Shown: positions 9,689 to 20,128 of the stretch, in pieces
Layout: each line of letters begins with the position of its first letter
How positions within the stretch are numbered: the first letter of the stretch is position 1
Virus record (IMG/VR): IMGVR_UViG_3300042878_000198
Span: 1-64,000 of that record
DNA length: 64,000 bases
Strand: one strand, 5' to 3'
Source of the DNA: a virus
Notes under the pieces: generated by a model
The model's input: only the letters and a program-made list of their open reading frames with translations
Database searches by the model: none
What the model was told of the DNA's origin: nothing
Translations under genes and position numbers: made by a program

Positions 9689-11530
9689 TTAATATCCTCC
9701 CATAACTCCACCTGTTTTTCTGCTTGTCTTAGGAAATAAGCTTAGCACAGCTTCGGCTGCCATTTCTTGTTCCTCAGCAGTTCCTCCCTTAGCATAAGTT
9801 TTAATAATAAAATCCTGCATATTTTTAAGTGCAGTTTTATTTTTAGCTGGGTCTCCTACTTTATATCCTGCTGATTCTACTCCGTTAACATCGACAAAAA
9901 CATTTCCTGCTGCATTATAATCAAATTTAACTCCTGACAGTTTTGGTGAAATAAACTTGTTAAACTGCTCTGTCAAAGCTTCTCCGCTTGTAAGCTTTTG
10001 AAGATACGGAGTTAGTTTAGGAGTCTGAATGCTTTCAGAAACAATTGTATTTAGCTCATCTAATGGGGCTTGGTCGGAAGCTTGTGCTTCAAATCCTGTA
10101 GCCTCTGTAGTCTCATTTAAAGTTGCGCCTTTTGGAAGAAAATTCTGGAATTCTCTAATTAACACATCTTGATTTATATCATATACCCTAGCAAGAGGTC
10201 CAACAAATGATTTCACGAATGAAGTTGGGTCAGCAAGAGTCTTACCATCTGCTCTAAATTTAAATTCTTGAAGATTTCCATTTTCATCTACAATACTAAA
10301 TCCATTTTTTGTTTTATTAAAATCAATTCCTGTTAATCCACTTATAAATTTAGTACCTGAATTTGATTTATTCGCATCTCCAGTAAGAGCAAATACTAAA
10401 TTCTCAGCTATGTTTTTAGCATCTGCTCGTGCTTTTTGCTCAGCATCCTCTCCAGTGCTATCCGCTCTTTGTCTAGAAACCTGACCACCTTGGTCAATAG
10501 TTTCTTTTCTAGTAATCATTCCTAGTAATTGACCTGTCATCCATTTCTCGGCAGCAGCATTTTGAGTATCATTAAATTTATATTCTGCTCTACCTGTGTC
10601 AGGGTCTGTTACTTTAAGAATTAAGTTAGGGTCTTTGGCAGCAGCCTCAGGGTCTGTTGTAGTTGTATAACCCAAGGTATCTCTAAGTAAAGATGCCTTC
10701 TGTAATGGGTTAGCCATAGCTGAATTAACAGAGCTTTTCATTGATGAGTAAAACTCAAATAGCACCTCCTTAGTAGCAGGGTCAATATCATTTCTTAGTC
10801 TAAGGTCTTCTACAGAAGTAATGCTTCCAAGCTTACTCATTGTAGCTGGGTCTATTGAAGCTTGAATCTCTGTACCTAAAGTATCAGCTATGCCAACCAA
10901 TGCTTCTCTAGGTTTGAACTTATCAATCCTTCCAAAGATACCACCTTGTATGTACTGCATTCCTCTAGTACTACCACTCTTTAGACCCATTACTTTTTGA
11001 CCATCAATGTCTTGCTCTTCCTTTAAGCCAACATTAACTCTGCCTGTTGGTGAATCAATAAAGAATCCTGACTGTCTAAAGTTTCCGTATCCTTGAATTT
11101 CTTCTAAGTTTTCTATTTCTAGAAGTGAAGATTTATCAGTCTTTGCTCTTTCCATTAACTCAGCATACTTAGCTTGGAATTCTTTCATTGCACCAAACGC
11201 TTGTCTGGTTCCGTCAGTTAAATTCTGACGAGCAATCATATAGTCTCTAGGGTCTAACAACCCACTCTTTAATAGCTTCTCTTGTTGAAGCATATATTTA
11301 GTTGCTTGGTCAGCAAATCTTAAAGCTTCTGTACTTCCGGGTTCATGCTCTCCTTGAGGGGCATTTGATAACTCTTCGGCATATCTACGTGTAGCCTCAT
11401 CAATAGCCGCCTTCTTCTCTTCTCTTACAGCAACTTCCTGACGGAGCATATCCGTCATATCCTTGCCTATCTCAGCCCAATTGACCTGAGATTCAGCACT
11501 ACGTTCAGCGTATTTATAAAATGTAGCCAT
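9689..11530 (-). CDS. virion protein, probable internal/ejected component, 613 aa
   Basis: Predicted structural protein without a recognised domain. The N-terminal 130 residues are helical and charged, then a mixed region, with Asp/Thr-rich loops (TDPDTGRAEYKF). It lies between the giant protein and a small hydrophobic protein, the place occupied by internal virion proteins in podoviruses. No signal peptide or membrane span is seen. The call rests on position and composition, not on a sequence match. Confidence 0.65.
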   Translation of the reverse strand: MATFYKYAERSAESQVNWAEIGKDMTDMLRQEVAVREEKKAAIDEATRRYAEELSNAPQGEHEPGSTEALRFADQATKYMLQQEKLLKSGLLDPRDYMIARQNLTDGTRQAFGAMKEFQAKYAELMERAKTDKSSLLEIENLEEIQGYGNFRQSGFFIDSPTGRVNVGLKEEQDIDGQKVMGLKSGSTRGMQYIQGGIFGRIDKFKPREALVGIADTLGTEIQASIDPATMSKLGSITSVEDLRLRNDIDPATKEVLFEFYSSMKSSVNSAMANPLQKASLLRDTLGYTTTTDPEAAAKDPNLILKVTDPDTGRAEYKFNDTQNAAAEKWMTGQLLGMITRKETIDQGGQVSRQRADSTGEDAEQKARADAKNIAENLVFALTGDANKSNSGTKFISGLTGIDFNKTKNGFSIVDENGNLQEFKFRADGKTLADPTSFVKSFVGPLARVYDINQDVLIREFQNFLPKGATLNETTEATGFEAQASDQAPLDELNTIVSESIQTPKLTPYLQKLTSGEALTEQFNKFISPKLSGVKFDYNAAGNVFVDVNGVESAGYKVGDPAKNKTALKNMQDFIIKTYAKGGTAEEQEMAAEAVLSLFPKTSRKTGGVMGGY

Positions 11531-11536
11531 TAATTA

Positions 11537-12310
11537 TTAACCAAAATTGCCTCTTACCTTTTTTAATGTTGCTGCAGGAACGCCTAACATAAACTCTTTA
11601 AAAGCCTCTGGAGTTAATGTACCAACTTTACTAAAATCAAAACCATCAACCACACCTTGTGTAGCTAATTTTTGTTGTATACCAGCTTGGTCTAACCCAA
11701 AGCCCTTGCCAGACAAAGTATTTGATATTTGTTGAGTTTGTTTAGCTGAAGCAGTCTTCTCAAATAATGGGGCCTGCTCAGCCAGCTGACTAGCCATACT
11801 AGTGACTCCTTGAAATCCTTGTTGAGTGGCTTGTGCCCCTAGCTCTTGTGCGTTAGCAGCTGCAAGCTGAGCTCCAGCTACTTCTTCAAGGTCTATTTGA
11901 ATTCCAATGTCACGACTCCTTGCGTCCTCCTGTGCACTAATCATATTAAGCTGCTGAAGGTCTTGGTTCACTGCAGATGTAATTCCCTCTTGAGCTTTGT
12001 TTGAGGCCAATAAAACTTTACCTGCAGTAGCAGTAGCACCCCTTACGCTCTCAACACCAGCTTGAATAGCTTCAGATGCCGCAGCAGAGAAAGCCTCTCT
12101 CTGGTCTCTATATATGTCTTTGTTAATCCCTAACTTATCATATACGTTAACGTCAAGCTCTTTACGGGCCAATTGCATAGCTTCGTCCGCTTTTTTATTG
12201 GCATCGTTCATATCGTTTCGCATTTTTGCTGCCTTACCAAAAGACATTGCGGTCGTGCCTGCGGTTACAGCTAATCCAATTCCTGCCGCTACTGTTGTAA
12301 ATGCTGCCAT
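11537..12310 (-). CDS. virion protein with hydrophobic N-terminus and long helix, 257 aa
   Basis: Begins with an apolar Ala/Gly/Thr-rich segment (residues 3-25), followed by a long Ala/Gln-rich, probably coiled helical region from about 27 to 170. This layout resembles small internal virion proteins of podoviruses that insert into the host envelope during DNA ejection (T7 gp14 type), but there is no sequence identity I can claim. It is packed between the acetyltransferase-like gene (1-base gap) and the 613-residue virion protein. Confidence 0.6.
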   Translation of the reverse strand: MAAFTTVAAGIGLAVTAGTTAMSFGKAAKMRNDMNDANKKADEAMQLARKELDVNVYDKLGINKDIYRDQREAFSAAASEAIQAGVESVRGATATAGKVLLASNKAQEGITSAVNQDLQQLNMISAQEDARSRDIGIQIDLEEVAGAQLAAANAQELGAQATQQGFQGVTSMASQLAEQAPLFEKTASAKQTQQISNTLSGKGFGLDQAGIQQKLATQGVVDGFDFSKVGTLTPEAFKEFMLGVPAATLKKVRGNFG

Positions 12311-12311
12311 A

Positions 12312-12722
12312 TTATAAGACTTTTATCATTTCACTTGTGTATGAGTCTCCTTTGATATAGCCAAGACCCGCATAAGTATTTATTAAACTTTGATTTTTGA
12401 TTAGTGCATAGATGTACTTACACCCAGCTAATCCACAGATTTCAGTCAATTTAAACACCAATAATTCAATGGCGTCTTTCCTTAGTTCCTTGTTGGTATA
12501 ATACCTATTAGATATTATCCAGTCTACCCATCCAACCTTAGAGTTAGTAAGGTACATAAATCCTGCACAAACAGGAACATCACCGTCATAAACTATGATG
12601 CCACCTTTACCATTGTCAGGAAGGAAGTCCCTTTGAGGAGGAATCCATTTCCAGTCCTTCCACCACCCTACAAGAATGTCTTCGTAATCTGCTTCGCTTA
12701 ACTCTCGTATTGTTAGTGCCAT
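12312..12722 (-). CDS. GNAT-family N-acetyltransferase-like protein, 136 aa
   Basis: Length and pattern fit the GNAT fold: N-terminal IRELSEADYEDIL, a central strand DVPVCAGFMYLT, then helices, and a C-terminal YALIKNQSLINTYAGLGYIKGD that corresponds to the usual N-x-x-x-x-x-Y-x-x-x-G-F region. The canonical Q/R-x-x-G-x-G/A acetyl-CoA loop is poorly conserved. Small GNAT proteins are common beside internal virion genes in uncultured phages, so a virion-assembly or modification role is possible; the substrate is unknown. A host-type promoter box lies just upstream. Confidence 0.7.
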   Translation of the reverse strand: MALTIRELSEADYEDILVGWWKDWKWIPPQRDFLPDNGKGGIIVYDGDVPVCAGFMYLTNSKVGWVDWIISNRYYTNKELRKDAIELLVFKLTEICGLAGCKYIYALIKNQSLINTYAGLGYIKGDSYTSEMIKVL

Positions 12723-12729
12723 GCTATAA

Positions 12730-12737
12730 CAAAGATA
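12730..12737 (-). promoter_or_regulatory. TATCTTTG -7 box
   Basis: Perfect match to the Bacteroidota TAnnTTTG element on the minus strand, 8 bases upstream of the acetyltransferase-like start. Transcription from it would give an almost leaderless mRNA for the internal virion genes. No good -33 TTTG was confirmed. Confidence 0.5.
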
Positions 12738-12743
12738 TTAATT

Positions 12744-13520
12744 TTAAGGGAAACTTTTCATTACGTCAGACTCGACAGTAAATAGCTCAATCTTTTCTGT
12801 GTCAGTATTCTCTAAGTTAAATACGCAGTAATGTCCTAGCACACCATGAGACTCAGCAATTGAGTTTTTAATGTAAAGAAAATACGCATCCTGCACAGCA
12901 ATAGGAGTGGTCCCAGATATCGTTGTATTGATAGTTATTTGGTTCACCCCATTTGGTAGGTCAACTGTAATTGCCGTCACCTGTCCCCCAAGTAATGGGT
13001 CTCCTGTAAAGTTAGGGGCCAGTAGGAAATAAAATAAGTCTCCAATACTTATGATGCTACCAATAGAAATGGTTAATGGAAACTTGATAACATTACCACC
13101 GACAACTTGTGAGCTTCTTCCTATACCATTTACACTTCTTAGATTTAGCTGACCAACGGTATCGTTTCTAACAAAAGCAAAGAAAGTCCCCTCCTTTTTC
13201 TCAAAAAAATTGGCGCTAATAAATCCTGATACTTGTATGTCAGTTTGTAAAGTTACTGCCCAAGGAGAGTCTCCCTTTAGTGCTATGGTTTTAAATAGCT
13301 TGTTCTCCAATGGTGATACATTGAATACGCTTTGCAATGTAGATGTGGACTGAGTACCATAGAAGTTGTTTCTGGTCTCATTCACATTGTGACGAAACAA
13401 GTTGCCTCCACTGAAAGTGTAGAAATAGTTATTCATTCCTATCATCCAATCAGGATAGTAAGAATAGAAGGACACCCATCCGGGTGCCGCTTCGCTGTAT
13501 GTTAGTGTATAATTTGCCAT
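12744..13520 (-). CDS. virion-associated protein, 258 aa
   Basis: Not recognised. Beta-rich, with many Asn/Gly/Ser turns and aromatic residues at the N-terminus (PGWVSFYSYYPDWMIGMNNYF). It is followed by strand-forming segments typical of phage tail or spike components. It sits between the 402-residue beta-rich protein and the GNAT-like gene in the late operon, so I infer a structural role. Confidence 0.55.
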   Translation of the reverse strand: MANYTLTYSEAAPGWVSFYSYYPDWMIGMNNYFYTFSGGNLFRHNVNETRNNFYGTQSTSTLQSVFNVSPLENKLFKTIALKGDSPWAVTLQTDIQVSGFISANFFEKKEGTFFAFVRNDTVGQLNLRSVNGIGRSSQVVGGNVIKFPLTISIGSIISIGDLFYFLLAPNFTGDPLLGGQVTAITVDLPNGVNQITINTTISGTTPIAVQDAYFLYIKNSIAESHGVLGHYCVFNLENTDTEKIELFTVESDVMKSFP

Positions 13521-13523
13521 AGT

Positions 13524-14732
13524 TTAACAAGGTCCCCCATAAGTTGATATAAATCCTAATGCGTCTACTTGAAAAGAATCTCCACTAGCAGGAGCTGACA
13601 CAGTCTTATAGTGTGTATTGTTACCATTCAATGGTGTAGTAAGTCCCACGTTTGTGTATAACACCTTGCCTGCAAGAAAAACAGCATATAATGATGCTTC
13701 TGTTCCTACAATGTATACGGTCAAAGGAGTTCCTGTTCCTGCACAAGCAGCTACAGAACTTCCCCATCCGTAAGTATTAGGAGTTGTAGTCACATCAAAA
13801 TATACTATGAATTGACTATACAAGCAATCACCAAAAGCAATGATAACCCCGTTGGCATCTACTTGAAACCACTCATTGGTACCTGCATCATTAGTCTGAT
13901 AGTAGCCTACACCAAGTTTAAACTGCCCATTAACATCACTAAAAACCAAGTCATACAAACCTAAAGTACCGCCTGCTCCATTAACGTGAGCCACGTAGTA
14001 CGTTTGGTTTATAGTAGCTGAACAAGCCGTTGAGCTATCAACATTAACTGTGCTTGATGAGAATGATGTAAGTGCAGCAGGGCATAATACAGACACATTA
14101 AATACCGTGCCTGAGCATGGACCTATAAAAGTAAGATTTAGAATAGATGGAGATGCCGATATCTTAGGTATAACCATTACACAATTCCCCGGTGCTGAGG
14201 CAGTAAGCTGCATTTGACCTGCAGCTACAGATACGCTCTCTGTAGTCCCTAATGAAGCAAATATTGTCCCATTATACTGAAACTCATTAAGGGTATAAGG
14301 AGACCCTGCTACTATACCGCAATCAAAAGTTGTGTCACCAACGTAAGTAGGCAATCCCGCAGTCCCTTGTCTCCAGCCAAATGAAGGTGAAGAAAGACCG
14401 TTATAGATGACACTATTAAATAAAGCACTAATCCCATCAGGTACTGACAGTGGTTCAAACTCAACAATTACAGCTCCTGTGGGAGCACCAAGGTTTACGT
14501 TTAAATAGTATACACCTTGGTTCCCACTAGCACTTATACTTCCTCCACAAACAATTGAACAAGAAGGACAGGTCTGCTGGGGAACAAGTACACATGACAC
14601 TTGTTCTCTGACTATTACACCGTCCGAGTAGAAACCATTGGCGGCACATACCGTTAAAGCTGCGTCTGTAAACACAGCCGTAGCGGAGCCTAGTGATGGG
14701 CCATTTAAATAATACATTGAACTTGTAGCCAT
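13524..14732 (-). CDS. beta-rich virion protein, 402 aa
   Basis: Serine/threonine- and cysteine-containing beta-rich protein with at least two copies of a short module of the form L-Y-T-N/D-x-x-L-T-x-P/A-x-x-G (near the N-terminus, AVFTDAALTVCAANGFY, and near the C-terminus, VLYTNVGLTTPLNG). It directly follows the long tail protein gene. Modules of this type are common in receptor-binding or tail-surface proteins. Role inferred from context. Confidence 0.55.
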   Translation of the reverse strand: MATSSMYYLNGPSLGSATAVFTDAALTVCAANGFYSDGVIVREQVSCVLVPQQTCPSCSIVCGGSISASGNQGVYYLNVNLGAPTGAVIVEFEPLSVPDGISALFNSVIYNGLSSPSFGWRQGTAGLPTYVGDTTFDCGIVAGSPYTLNEFQYNGTIFASLGTTESVSVAAGQMQLTASAPGNCVMVIPKISASPSILNLTFIGPCSGTVFNVSVLCPAALTSFSSSTVNVDSSTACSATINQTYYVAHVNGAGGTLGLYDLVFSDVNGQFKLGVGYYQTNDAGTNEWFQVDANGVIIAFGDCLYSQFIVYFDVTTTPNTYGWGSSVAACAGTGTPLTVYIVGTEASLYAVFLAGKVLYTNVGLTTPLNGNNTHYKTVSAPASGDSFQVDALGFISTYGGPC

Positions 14733-14750
14733 TATATTTTATTTTTTATT

Positions 14751-17700
14751 TTAAACTACTGGACATCCACAGCAAGCATCTAGTGTAGTTGTACTAGAAT
14801 AACACAATGTCAAAGGCACAGAATCTCTAAAATCCCAAATAAGATATAGGTAATCATCTAAAGCAGGGACAGTAAAATTCGCAAAGTTATTAATTCCACC
14901 TCCTTGATTTGGTGTCGCTATAGTAGACAGTCCTAGCAAAGTAGATATGTTTGCAGATGTGTTGGTGTACAATGTATTTGACATTAAATATCTAAACTTG
15001 TCTGTAGCAGGATTAAATACAAATGTGTCTGTAGATAACTTGTTAGCAATGATACTCAATGTGCTTCCTGCAGGAGGAAATGCTCCGGGACCCACAGCTC
15101 CTGTCAAAGAGCTATATCTTGATACCAATGGATTATCGTTAGAAGATAAGAACGTAGTGCCAACAGACTGCAATGGAGAAGTATAAGTTCCATTAACATA
15201 TCTGTACTGCGTCTGAATAGTCTCTCCTGATTGGAAGTCATTTGTCACAACCACTTGGACAATTGTCAAGTTAGTAGTAATTGTACATTCAGCCAGTACT
15301 GAAAGAACTATATCTCCAGTATAATCTATTGTTATTGTAGCTGTTTCAACAGAAATATTATCTTTAGTAAATGTCAGCGTTCCACTAGTGGTCTCAACTC
15401 CGGTGGCATAAGTGGTTCCATCGTAGACCACAGTAATTTCAAATGATGAACCAGCACTAATTGTTTCAACTGTGTAATTAATATCAGAGGTTCCAATAAC
15501 AGCACCTAAGTCTACGCAGTATTCAAAGCTATTTGATACAGATGGTAATGTGCTAAGAGTAAAAGTTTGTGATACCCCACAAGCCAAGCACTGAGGATTT
15601 GATGGAAGGTCTATATCGTTTGTAGATAACACGTACTCGTTCATGTATGGGTCAAACCCACCTAGCTTCTGAGTAGCGTATGACCTATTGAACTCGTCTC
15701 TAAACCATGTTCTCATTCCTAGTTCAGAAATAACTGCAAGCTGGTCATTACTAGATGAGTCTCCTACAAGTTGAATAACAACTCCTCTCTTTATGTCAGT
15801 AAAGAATCTATTGAATCCCCACTGCACATAGCTCTCAGGATTAAAGCTAATTCCATATCTTTCAGTTCTTGCAATCTGAGTTCCTAATATTTCAGGTACA
15901 GAAGATATTACACCACCACCTGTAGAGTCTGAAATCAAGTTCTTACTTGCAAGGACGTATGAAATCTTATCTTCTTGAAGCACTAACACATCAGTATTCC
16001 TACCATCCATTACGTAGATGTCTCCGAATGATGGCTCCAATACTTTATAGTTAAGCAAGCCAAGGTTAAACTCATTGAGCTTGTTTACGTTTGACTCTGC
16101 GCTATAGACACCACTATAGGTAATATCTGCAAATCTATCTGCGGCTTTGTAGTCCTGAGCAGAAACACTAGTCACTCTGTTGCCAAAGTTAAAGAAGTTG
16201 CCAACCAATGAGTCTCTAATCTTATAACTCTCAGCACCGTTTCCAAATGCAAAGCAGTTAAAGAACTTAGTGTCAACTATTGCAGGAGTACCCGTAGCAA
16301 TGTTTTGGTTCTGAATATTTCCTTGATGGTTTCCATTCACAATAGCGAATGACATCTCGTTCTCAAAGAATACATCAGGCAAAGACTCAGATGGTTCGGT
16401 CTCAAAGATTATAACTTTATCAGAACGGAACACAGTAATGTTTACCGATACGTTTGAATCTCTTGCTCTTGGTTTAAATCCTGCCCCTGTACAAGCCTCA
16501 GTTCCTGTCACCATTAACTGAAGCTCATTAGTCACAGGGTCTCTATAGAACTGATAGTAGTTTGTGCAAACAGCTGAAACAATAGCTGGAGTAATAGCTG
16601 GTGTAGCTGAAATTGCTGAATAAAATACATTTTGAATAGGACAACCGTTACCACCAACAATCTTTATACCATCGTTTAAATACTGCTGAATATTTTCACC
16701 TACAAACCAATCATACATATTGTTGTATACGTTTGGAGATATAAAAGTTTGTTCAAAAGTATTTCTTCTTTCTTCACATCGACTACCCTCTCCTCCTCTG
16801 AATTGCTTTATTGACATTACAATTCTACTTCCCGCAGGAACATTGTAGTCTACAAAATCCCAAGTAGGATTTGATGGGTCGGTTCCAGCTATATTCATAG
16901 GGTAGAATAGAATAGGATAATCTCCGCCTTGCTTCTCCTTTATCGTTATAGTTCCCGGAGCAATAATTGCATTTTCATCTTGAATAACATTAAAGCTATT
17001 TGGATTAATCTTAGCATATACTCCAGCAGGAACAGATATAAAAATCGTAGAGTCATTTTCACTCGGTATCTCAAGAAAACCTTCGGCCTGAGAAGACTTC
17101 TCAAGAACAGTGGCATAAACACAACTAGTAGTTGGTCCTTCTGAGTCTGCCTTCACGATAAATCTATCTCCAACCTCTACCTTTCTAGAGTTCTCTCCTT
17201 CCAATAAGAAGTAAGCATTATTACTATTTGGGTCTTCAAAAAATATGTTGCAATAAATCACCTCATAGTTCTCTTGGTCAGGCTTGATGACAAACTTGTA
17301 TCTAGTAGCCCAAGCAGGAGGAGCCTGCTCAAAAGGTATTGTAACCTGAATAGAGTTCTTGAAAGAAGACAATCCACAAGCCACGTGCTCAGTATTGTTT
17401 GGACTAACTAAAGCTGTTGAGGCCCTGTTAAAATCATCCATATAGACAATACCAATCTCGTAGTCTCTATTACTATGAAGGCTTTGAGTATTTGCTATTT
17501 CTTGGAAAGATGCGTTAGCAAATGTGATGCTATAGTATTCGTATACTGTCTGAGTTGGAGTTGCAATATTGTTAACATATTTCATTGCCGGAATCTGAAG
17601 GCCAATCTCACTGCTAGCAGGAGATGTTAATATCCCAATAGCTTGACCAGCCGCACTAATTCCACTAGCTGTTTTAAACAACCCACTCAAAGTGTTTGGT

Positions 17701-19193
17701 AAATCACAGTTGAATTGGTCTGTAAGTGTAACTCCATCGCAAAAGGTTGCAAGAGGCTGAATATTCCCATCGGTCCCTATGGCCTCCTGAAACTCTGCAC
17801 TAGACCCCAAATCATAGACCGAAGTAAAATCTCTAGGTAAAAAGAAAACAAAATTTAATCTTATGTTTTCTGTAGTTTCAGTTGGAAATGGAGAGTCTCC
17901 AGTGAATTGGGCGTGGTCTATAGTCAAATCCAAACTTATTGCTGAACCTGCAATCAATACCTTATCCACTAAATCAATATTGACTATTGAGTCAGGAATA
18001 TTTTCAGCTCCATCAATAGAGTAATTCCCTGCCTCAACGCTAGTGTCTGTATCTGTTAAGCCAATATCCTCAGATACTAATGACGTAAAGTACTCAAACA
18101 TTATTGGCACACCGTTTTGGTCTACTAAGTCATATCCCTCCACGTAGTTGCCATACATCAATCTGTTGCCCATAATAGTCTGAGCCTTTGCAAATCGAGG
18201 CACATTATCGTACAGCCTTAATAGCTCTGACTCAGAAAGAATGGTAAAGATTTTACTGTTTGTAAATGTGTATGGTTGTAGGACATTGTCAACCAATCCT
18301 AAGTTTTGCTTATCAAGCTTCTCAATTACTTTAATAATATTCCCATCAGACCTCTTAAACAATAAGTCAATTCCAGTAACTAAAGAGCTTCCTGTATTAT
18401 AAGTGATGACTGCTGAATTGCATAGATTAGTCATGCCCTCATTTAGATAGCTGTCAACACTAAAGCTAAAATTCTTAGGTATGAATGCAGGCTGAGACCA
18501 TTGAGAAGTAGCACTATACTCTCCATCAATGTATCTGTATCTATAAGCGAAGCAAATGAATCGTGTCTCTAAGAAATTCTCTTGACCATTATTTACTATA
18601 GGCTGAACTGCAGGGGCCTCTAAAGGTGGCTTCTTTATTACCAGCAAAGACTCAGCACTAACTTGGTCTATGTTAGCAACTGGATTAGGATAGTTTCTTT
18701 GAACATTTATTGTCCTTGGAGCATTGTAGTCGTCCGTAAAGAACAGCAGTTTATTATCCAAAATATCTACCCCTGTAATAAGGTAGCTTGGATTAAAATT
18801 CAAAATGGTATTGACACCACCCCCATCATTAATAGAGATGACATGGTAGGTCAAAATATTTGTGCTGACATTAAAAGAAACAATTAGGTCTAACTTACCT
18901 GTAGCTCCAACTGGAAAGTCAGGGTCATGTACAAACCAATAAAGTGTTTCAGTAACACTATTTTCAATAGCCCCTATACATCTTGCAAAAGCACTAAGAG
19001 GAGTCCCATCAAGATAAGACAGAGAAGTCAATGGTAGATTTCCCTTTGTATTTTCAATAACACCAATTTCAGATTCTTCTGTAGAACCCATTCTGATGTT
19101 CATAGCATCAATGTATTCTCCGTCAGGAATGACTCTTTCGTCATAGACTTTATTCATCCTTCCTTTTACGAAGTTTCTGCTAATCTTTGCCAT
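14751..19193 (-). CDS. large tail hub/stabilisation-type protein, 1480 aa
   Basis: The N-terminus (KISRNFVKGRMNKVYDERV followed by IPDGEYIDAMNIR) matches what I know of the very long stabilisation or tail-nozzle proteins of Bacteroidota and uncultured podoviruses. These close the short tail and carry spikes. The rest is beta-rich with many Asn/Ser turns and scattered cysteines. The C-terminal CxxC-like end (DACCGCPVV) is unusual. The gene lies directly downstream of two ring/adaptor genes, the expected order in short-tailed phages. Family assignment is by N-terminal resemblance; exact function is inferred. Confidence 0.7.
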   Translation of the reverse strand: MAKISRNFVKGRMNKVYDERVIPDGEYIDAMNIRMGSTEESEIGVIENTKGNLPLTSLSYLDGTPLSAFARCIGAIENSVTETLYWFVHDPDFPVGATGKLDLIVSFNVSTNILTYHVISINDGGGVNTILNFNPSYLITGVDILDNKLLFFTDDYNAPRTINVQRNYPNPVANIDQVSAESLLVIKKPPLEAPAVQPIVNNGQENFLETRFICFAYRYRYIDGEYSATSQWSQPAFIPKNFSFSVDSYLNEGMTNLCNSAVITYNTGSSLVTGIDLLFKRSDGNIIKVIEKLDKQNLGLVDNVLQPYTFTNSKIFTILSESELLRLYDNVPRFAKAQTIMGNRLMYGNYVEGYDLVDQNGVPIMFEYFTSLVSEDIGLTDTDTSVEAGNYSIDGAENIPDSIVNIDLVDKVLIAGSAISLDLTIDHAQFTGDSPFPTETTENIRLNFVFFLPRDFTSVYDLGSSAEFQEAIGTDGNIQPLATFCDGVTLTDQFNCDLPNTLSGLFKTASGISAAGQAIGILTSPASSEIGLQIPAMKYVNNIATPTQTVYEYYSITFANASFQEIANTQSLHSNRDYEIGIVYMDDFNRASTALVSPNNTEHVACGLSSFKNSIQVTIPFEQAPPAWATRYKFVIKPDQENYEVIYCNIFFEDPNSNNAYFLLEGENSRKVEVGDRFIVKADSEGPTTSCVYATVLEKSSQAEGFLEIPSENDSTIFISVPAGVYAKINPNSFNVIQDENAIIAPGTITIKEKQGGDYPILFYPMNIAGTDPSNPTWDFVDYNVPAGSRIVMSIKQFRGGEGSRCEERRNTFEQTFISPNVYNNMYDWFVGENIQQYLNDGIKIVGGNGCPIQNVFYSAISATPAITPAIVSAVCTNYYQFYRDPVTNELQLMVTGTEACTGAGFKPRARDSNVSVNITVFRSDKVIIFETEPSESLPDVFFENEMSFAIVNGNHQGNIQNQNIATGTPAIVDTKFFNCFAFGNGAESYKIRDSLVGNFFNFGNRVTSVSAQDYKAADRFADITYSGVYSAESNVNKLNEFNLGLLNYKVLEPSFGDIYVMDGRNTDVLVLQEDKISYVLASKNLISDSTGGGVISSVPEILGTQIARTERYGISFNPESYVQWGFNRFFTDIKRGVVIQLVGDSSSNDQLAVISELGMRTWFRDEFNRSYATQKLGGFDPYMNEYVLSTNDIDLPSNPQCLACGVSQTFTLSTLPSVSNSFEYCVDLGAVIGTSDINYTVETISAGSSFEITVVYDGTTYATGVETTSGTLTFTKDNISVETATITIDYTGDIVLSVLAECTITTNLTIVQVVVTNDFQSGETIQTQYRYVNGTYTSPLQSVGTTFLSSNDNPLVSRYSSLTGAVGPGAFPPAGSTLSIIANKLSTDTFVFNPATDKFRYLMSNTLYTNTSANISTLLGLSTIATPNQGGGINNFANFTVPALDDYLYLIWDFRDSVPLTLCYSSTTTLDACCGCPVV

Positions 19194-19194
19194 A

Positions 19195-20118
19195 TTATTT
19201 AATCATCTTGTCTAGACCTCTCATGTTCATCAATAGTCTTCCGGGATGGATATTGCTAATTCTTATTTTAGCATTCCTCAATAAGGCAGACCTTTCTTTA
19301 CGAGCACGGGTAACAATATATTCCTGAACCCCCAACTTGCTACTTAAAATCTCACACTGAATGTAAGCATAAATGTACTTTTCAAATAACTTATTAACGG
19401 TAATCTTAGAATTATCTCCTTGCTCCATGCCGTCTGACACATACTCAACAACACAAGACTCTCCTGCCATTGGTGAATCAAAATTAATTACTCCTGCTTT
19501 CCTGTCAATATTAAAGGTAGGATTAAAGTTTGCCGTCTCCGTGTTAAGACCATAAGCCGCACCGATGTTGCCCTCAAAATACCACATTCCATCGTAGTTA
19601 AAGCCTTCGTTGCCATCAAACTGATTTGCTTGGTTCAAATAAATGCTCTTCTTAATTTTGCTTAATCTATCAAAATCAATATTAGAGTACTGAGGACTCA
19701 ATGCATTTCCATCCTCGTCAAATAAAATGCGACCTGTATTGTCTTGAAGATATGCTCTAGATGATAACGTCTGAATATTCTCAGTCAATGGCCTTAACCA
19801 TCCATCCTTATACATAGAAACTCTAACCCAGTTGACATAGTCAGATGGTAATATAAATATCAAGTTGTCTGGAACGGTAAGCTGAAGAACTTTTATTTCT
19901 TTGAACGCATCGTAGTTAAGCTCTTGAACCGCTCTCTTTGCATGAAACAATATCTTATACCGCTCCTCATTGTTTACCAATGAGTGATTGCCTGAGTACA
20001 TCAACAAGAAGTTGTTGACAACGTCCTGAAGACTGATATATTGATACGAGCCCCAATTGGCATCCTCAGGTGCCGCTCCTTCGTTCTCGTAGTATTGGTA
20101 TTGTGATAAGTATGCCAT
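19195..20118 (-). CDS. head-tail ring/adaptor protein, 307 aa
   Basis: Mixed protein with N-terminal helices (ISLQDVVNNFLLMYSGNHSLV; HAKRAVQELNYDAFKEI), a central beta segment beginning LTVPDNLIFILPSDYVNW, and a C-terminal basic helix region. The pattern fits ring or tail-tubular proteins of crAss-like and related podoviruses that join portal and tail. It follows another ring-type gene and precedes the large tail protein, which supports the connector role. The stop is followed after one base by the next gene's start region, so the genes are translationally packed. Confidence 0.65.
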   Translation of the reverse strand: MAYLSQYQYYENEGAAPEDANWGSYQYISLQDVVNNFLLMYSGNHSLVNNEERYKILFHAKRAVQELNYDAFKEIKVLQLTVPDNLIFILPSDYVNWVRVSMYKDGWLRPLTENIQTLSSRAYLQDNTGRILFDEDGNALSPQYSNIDFDRLSKIKKSIYLNQANQFDGNEGFNYDGMWYFEGNIGAAYGLNTETANFNPTFNIDRKAGVINFDSPMAGESCVVEYVSDGMEQGDNSKITVNKLFEKYIYAYIQCEILSSKLGVQEYIVTRARKERSALLRNAKIRISNIHPGRLLMNMRGLDKMIK

Positions 20119-20128
20119 GTGTTATTTT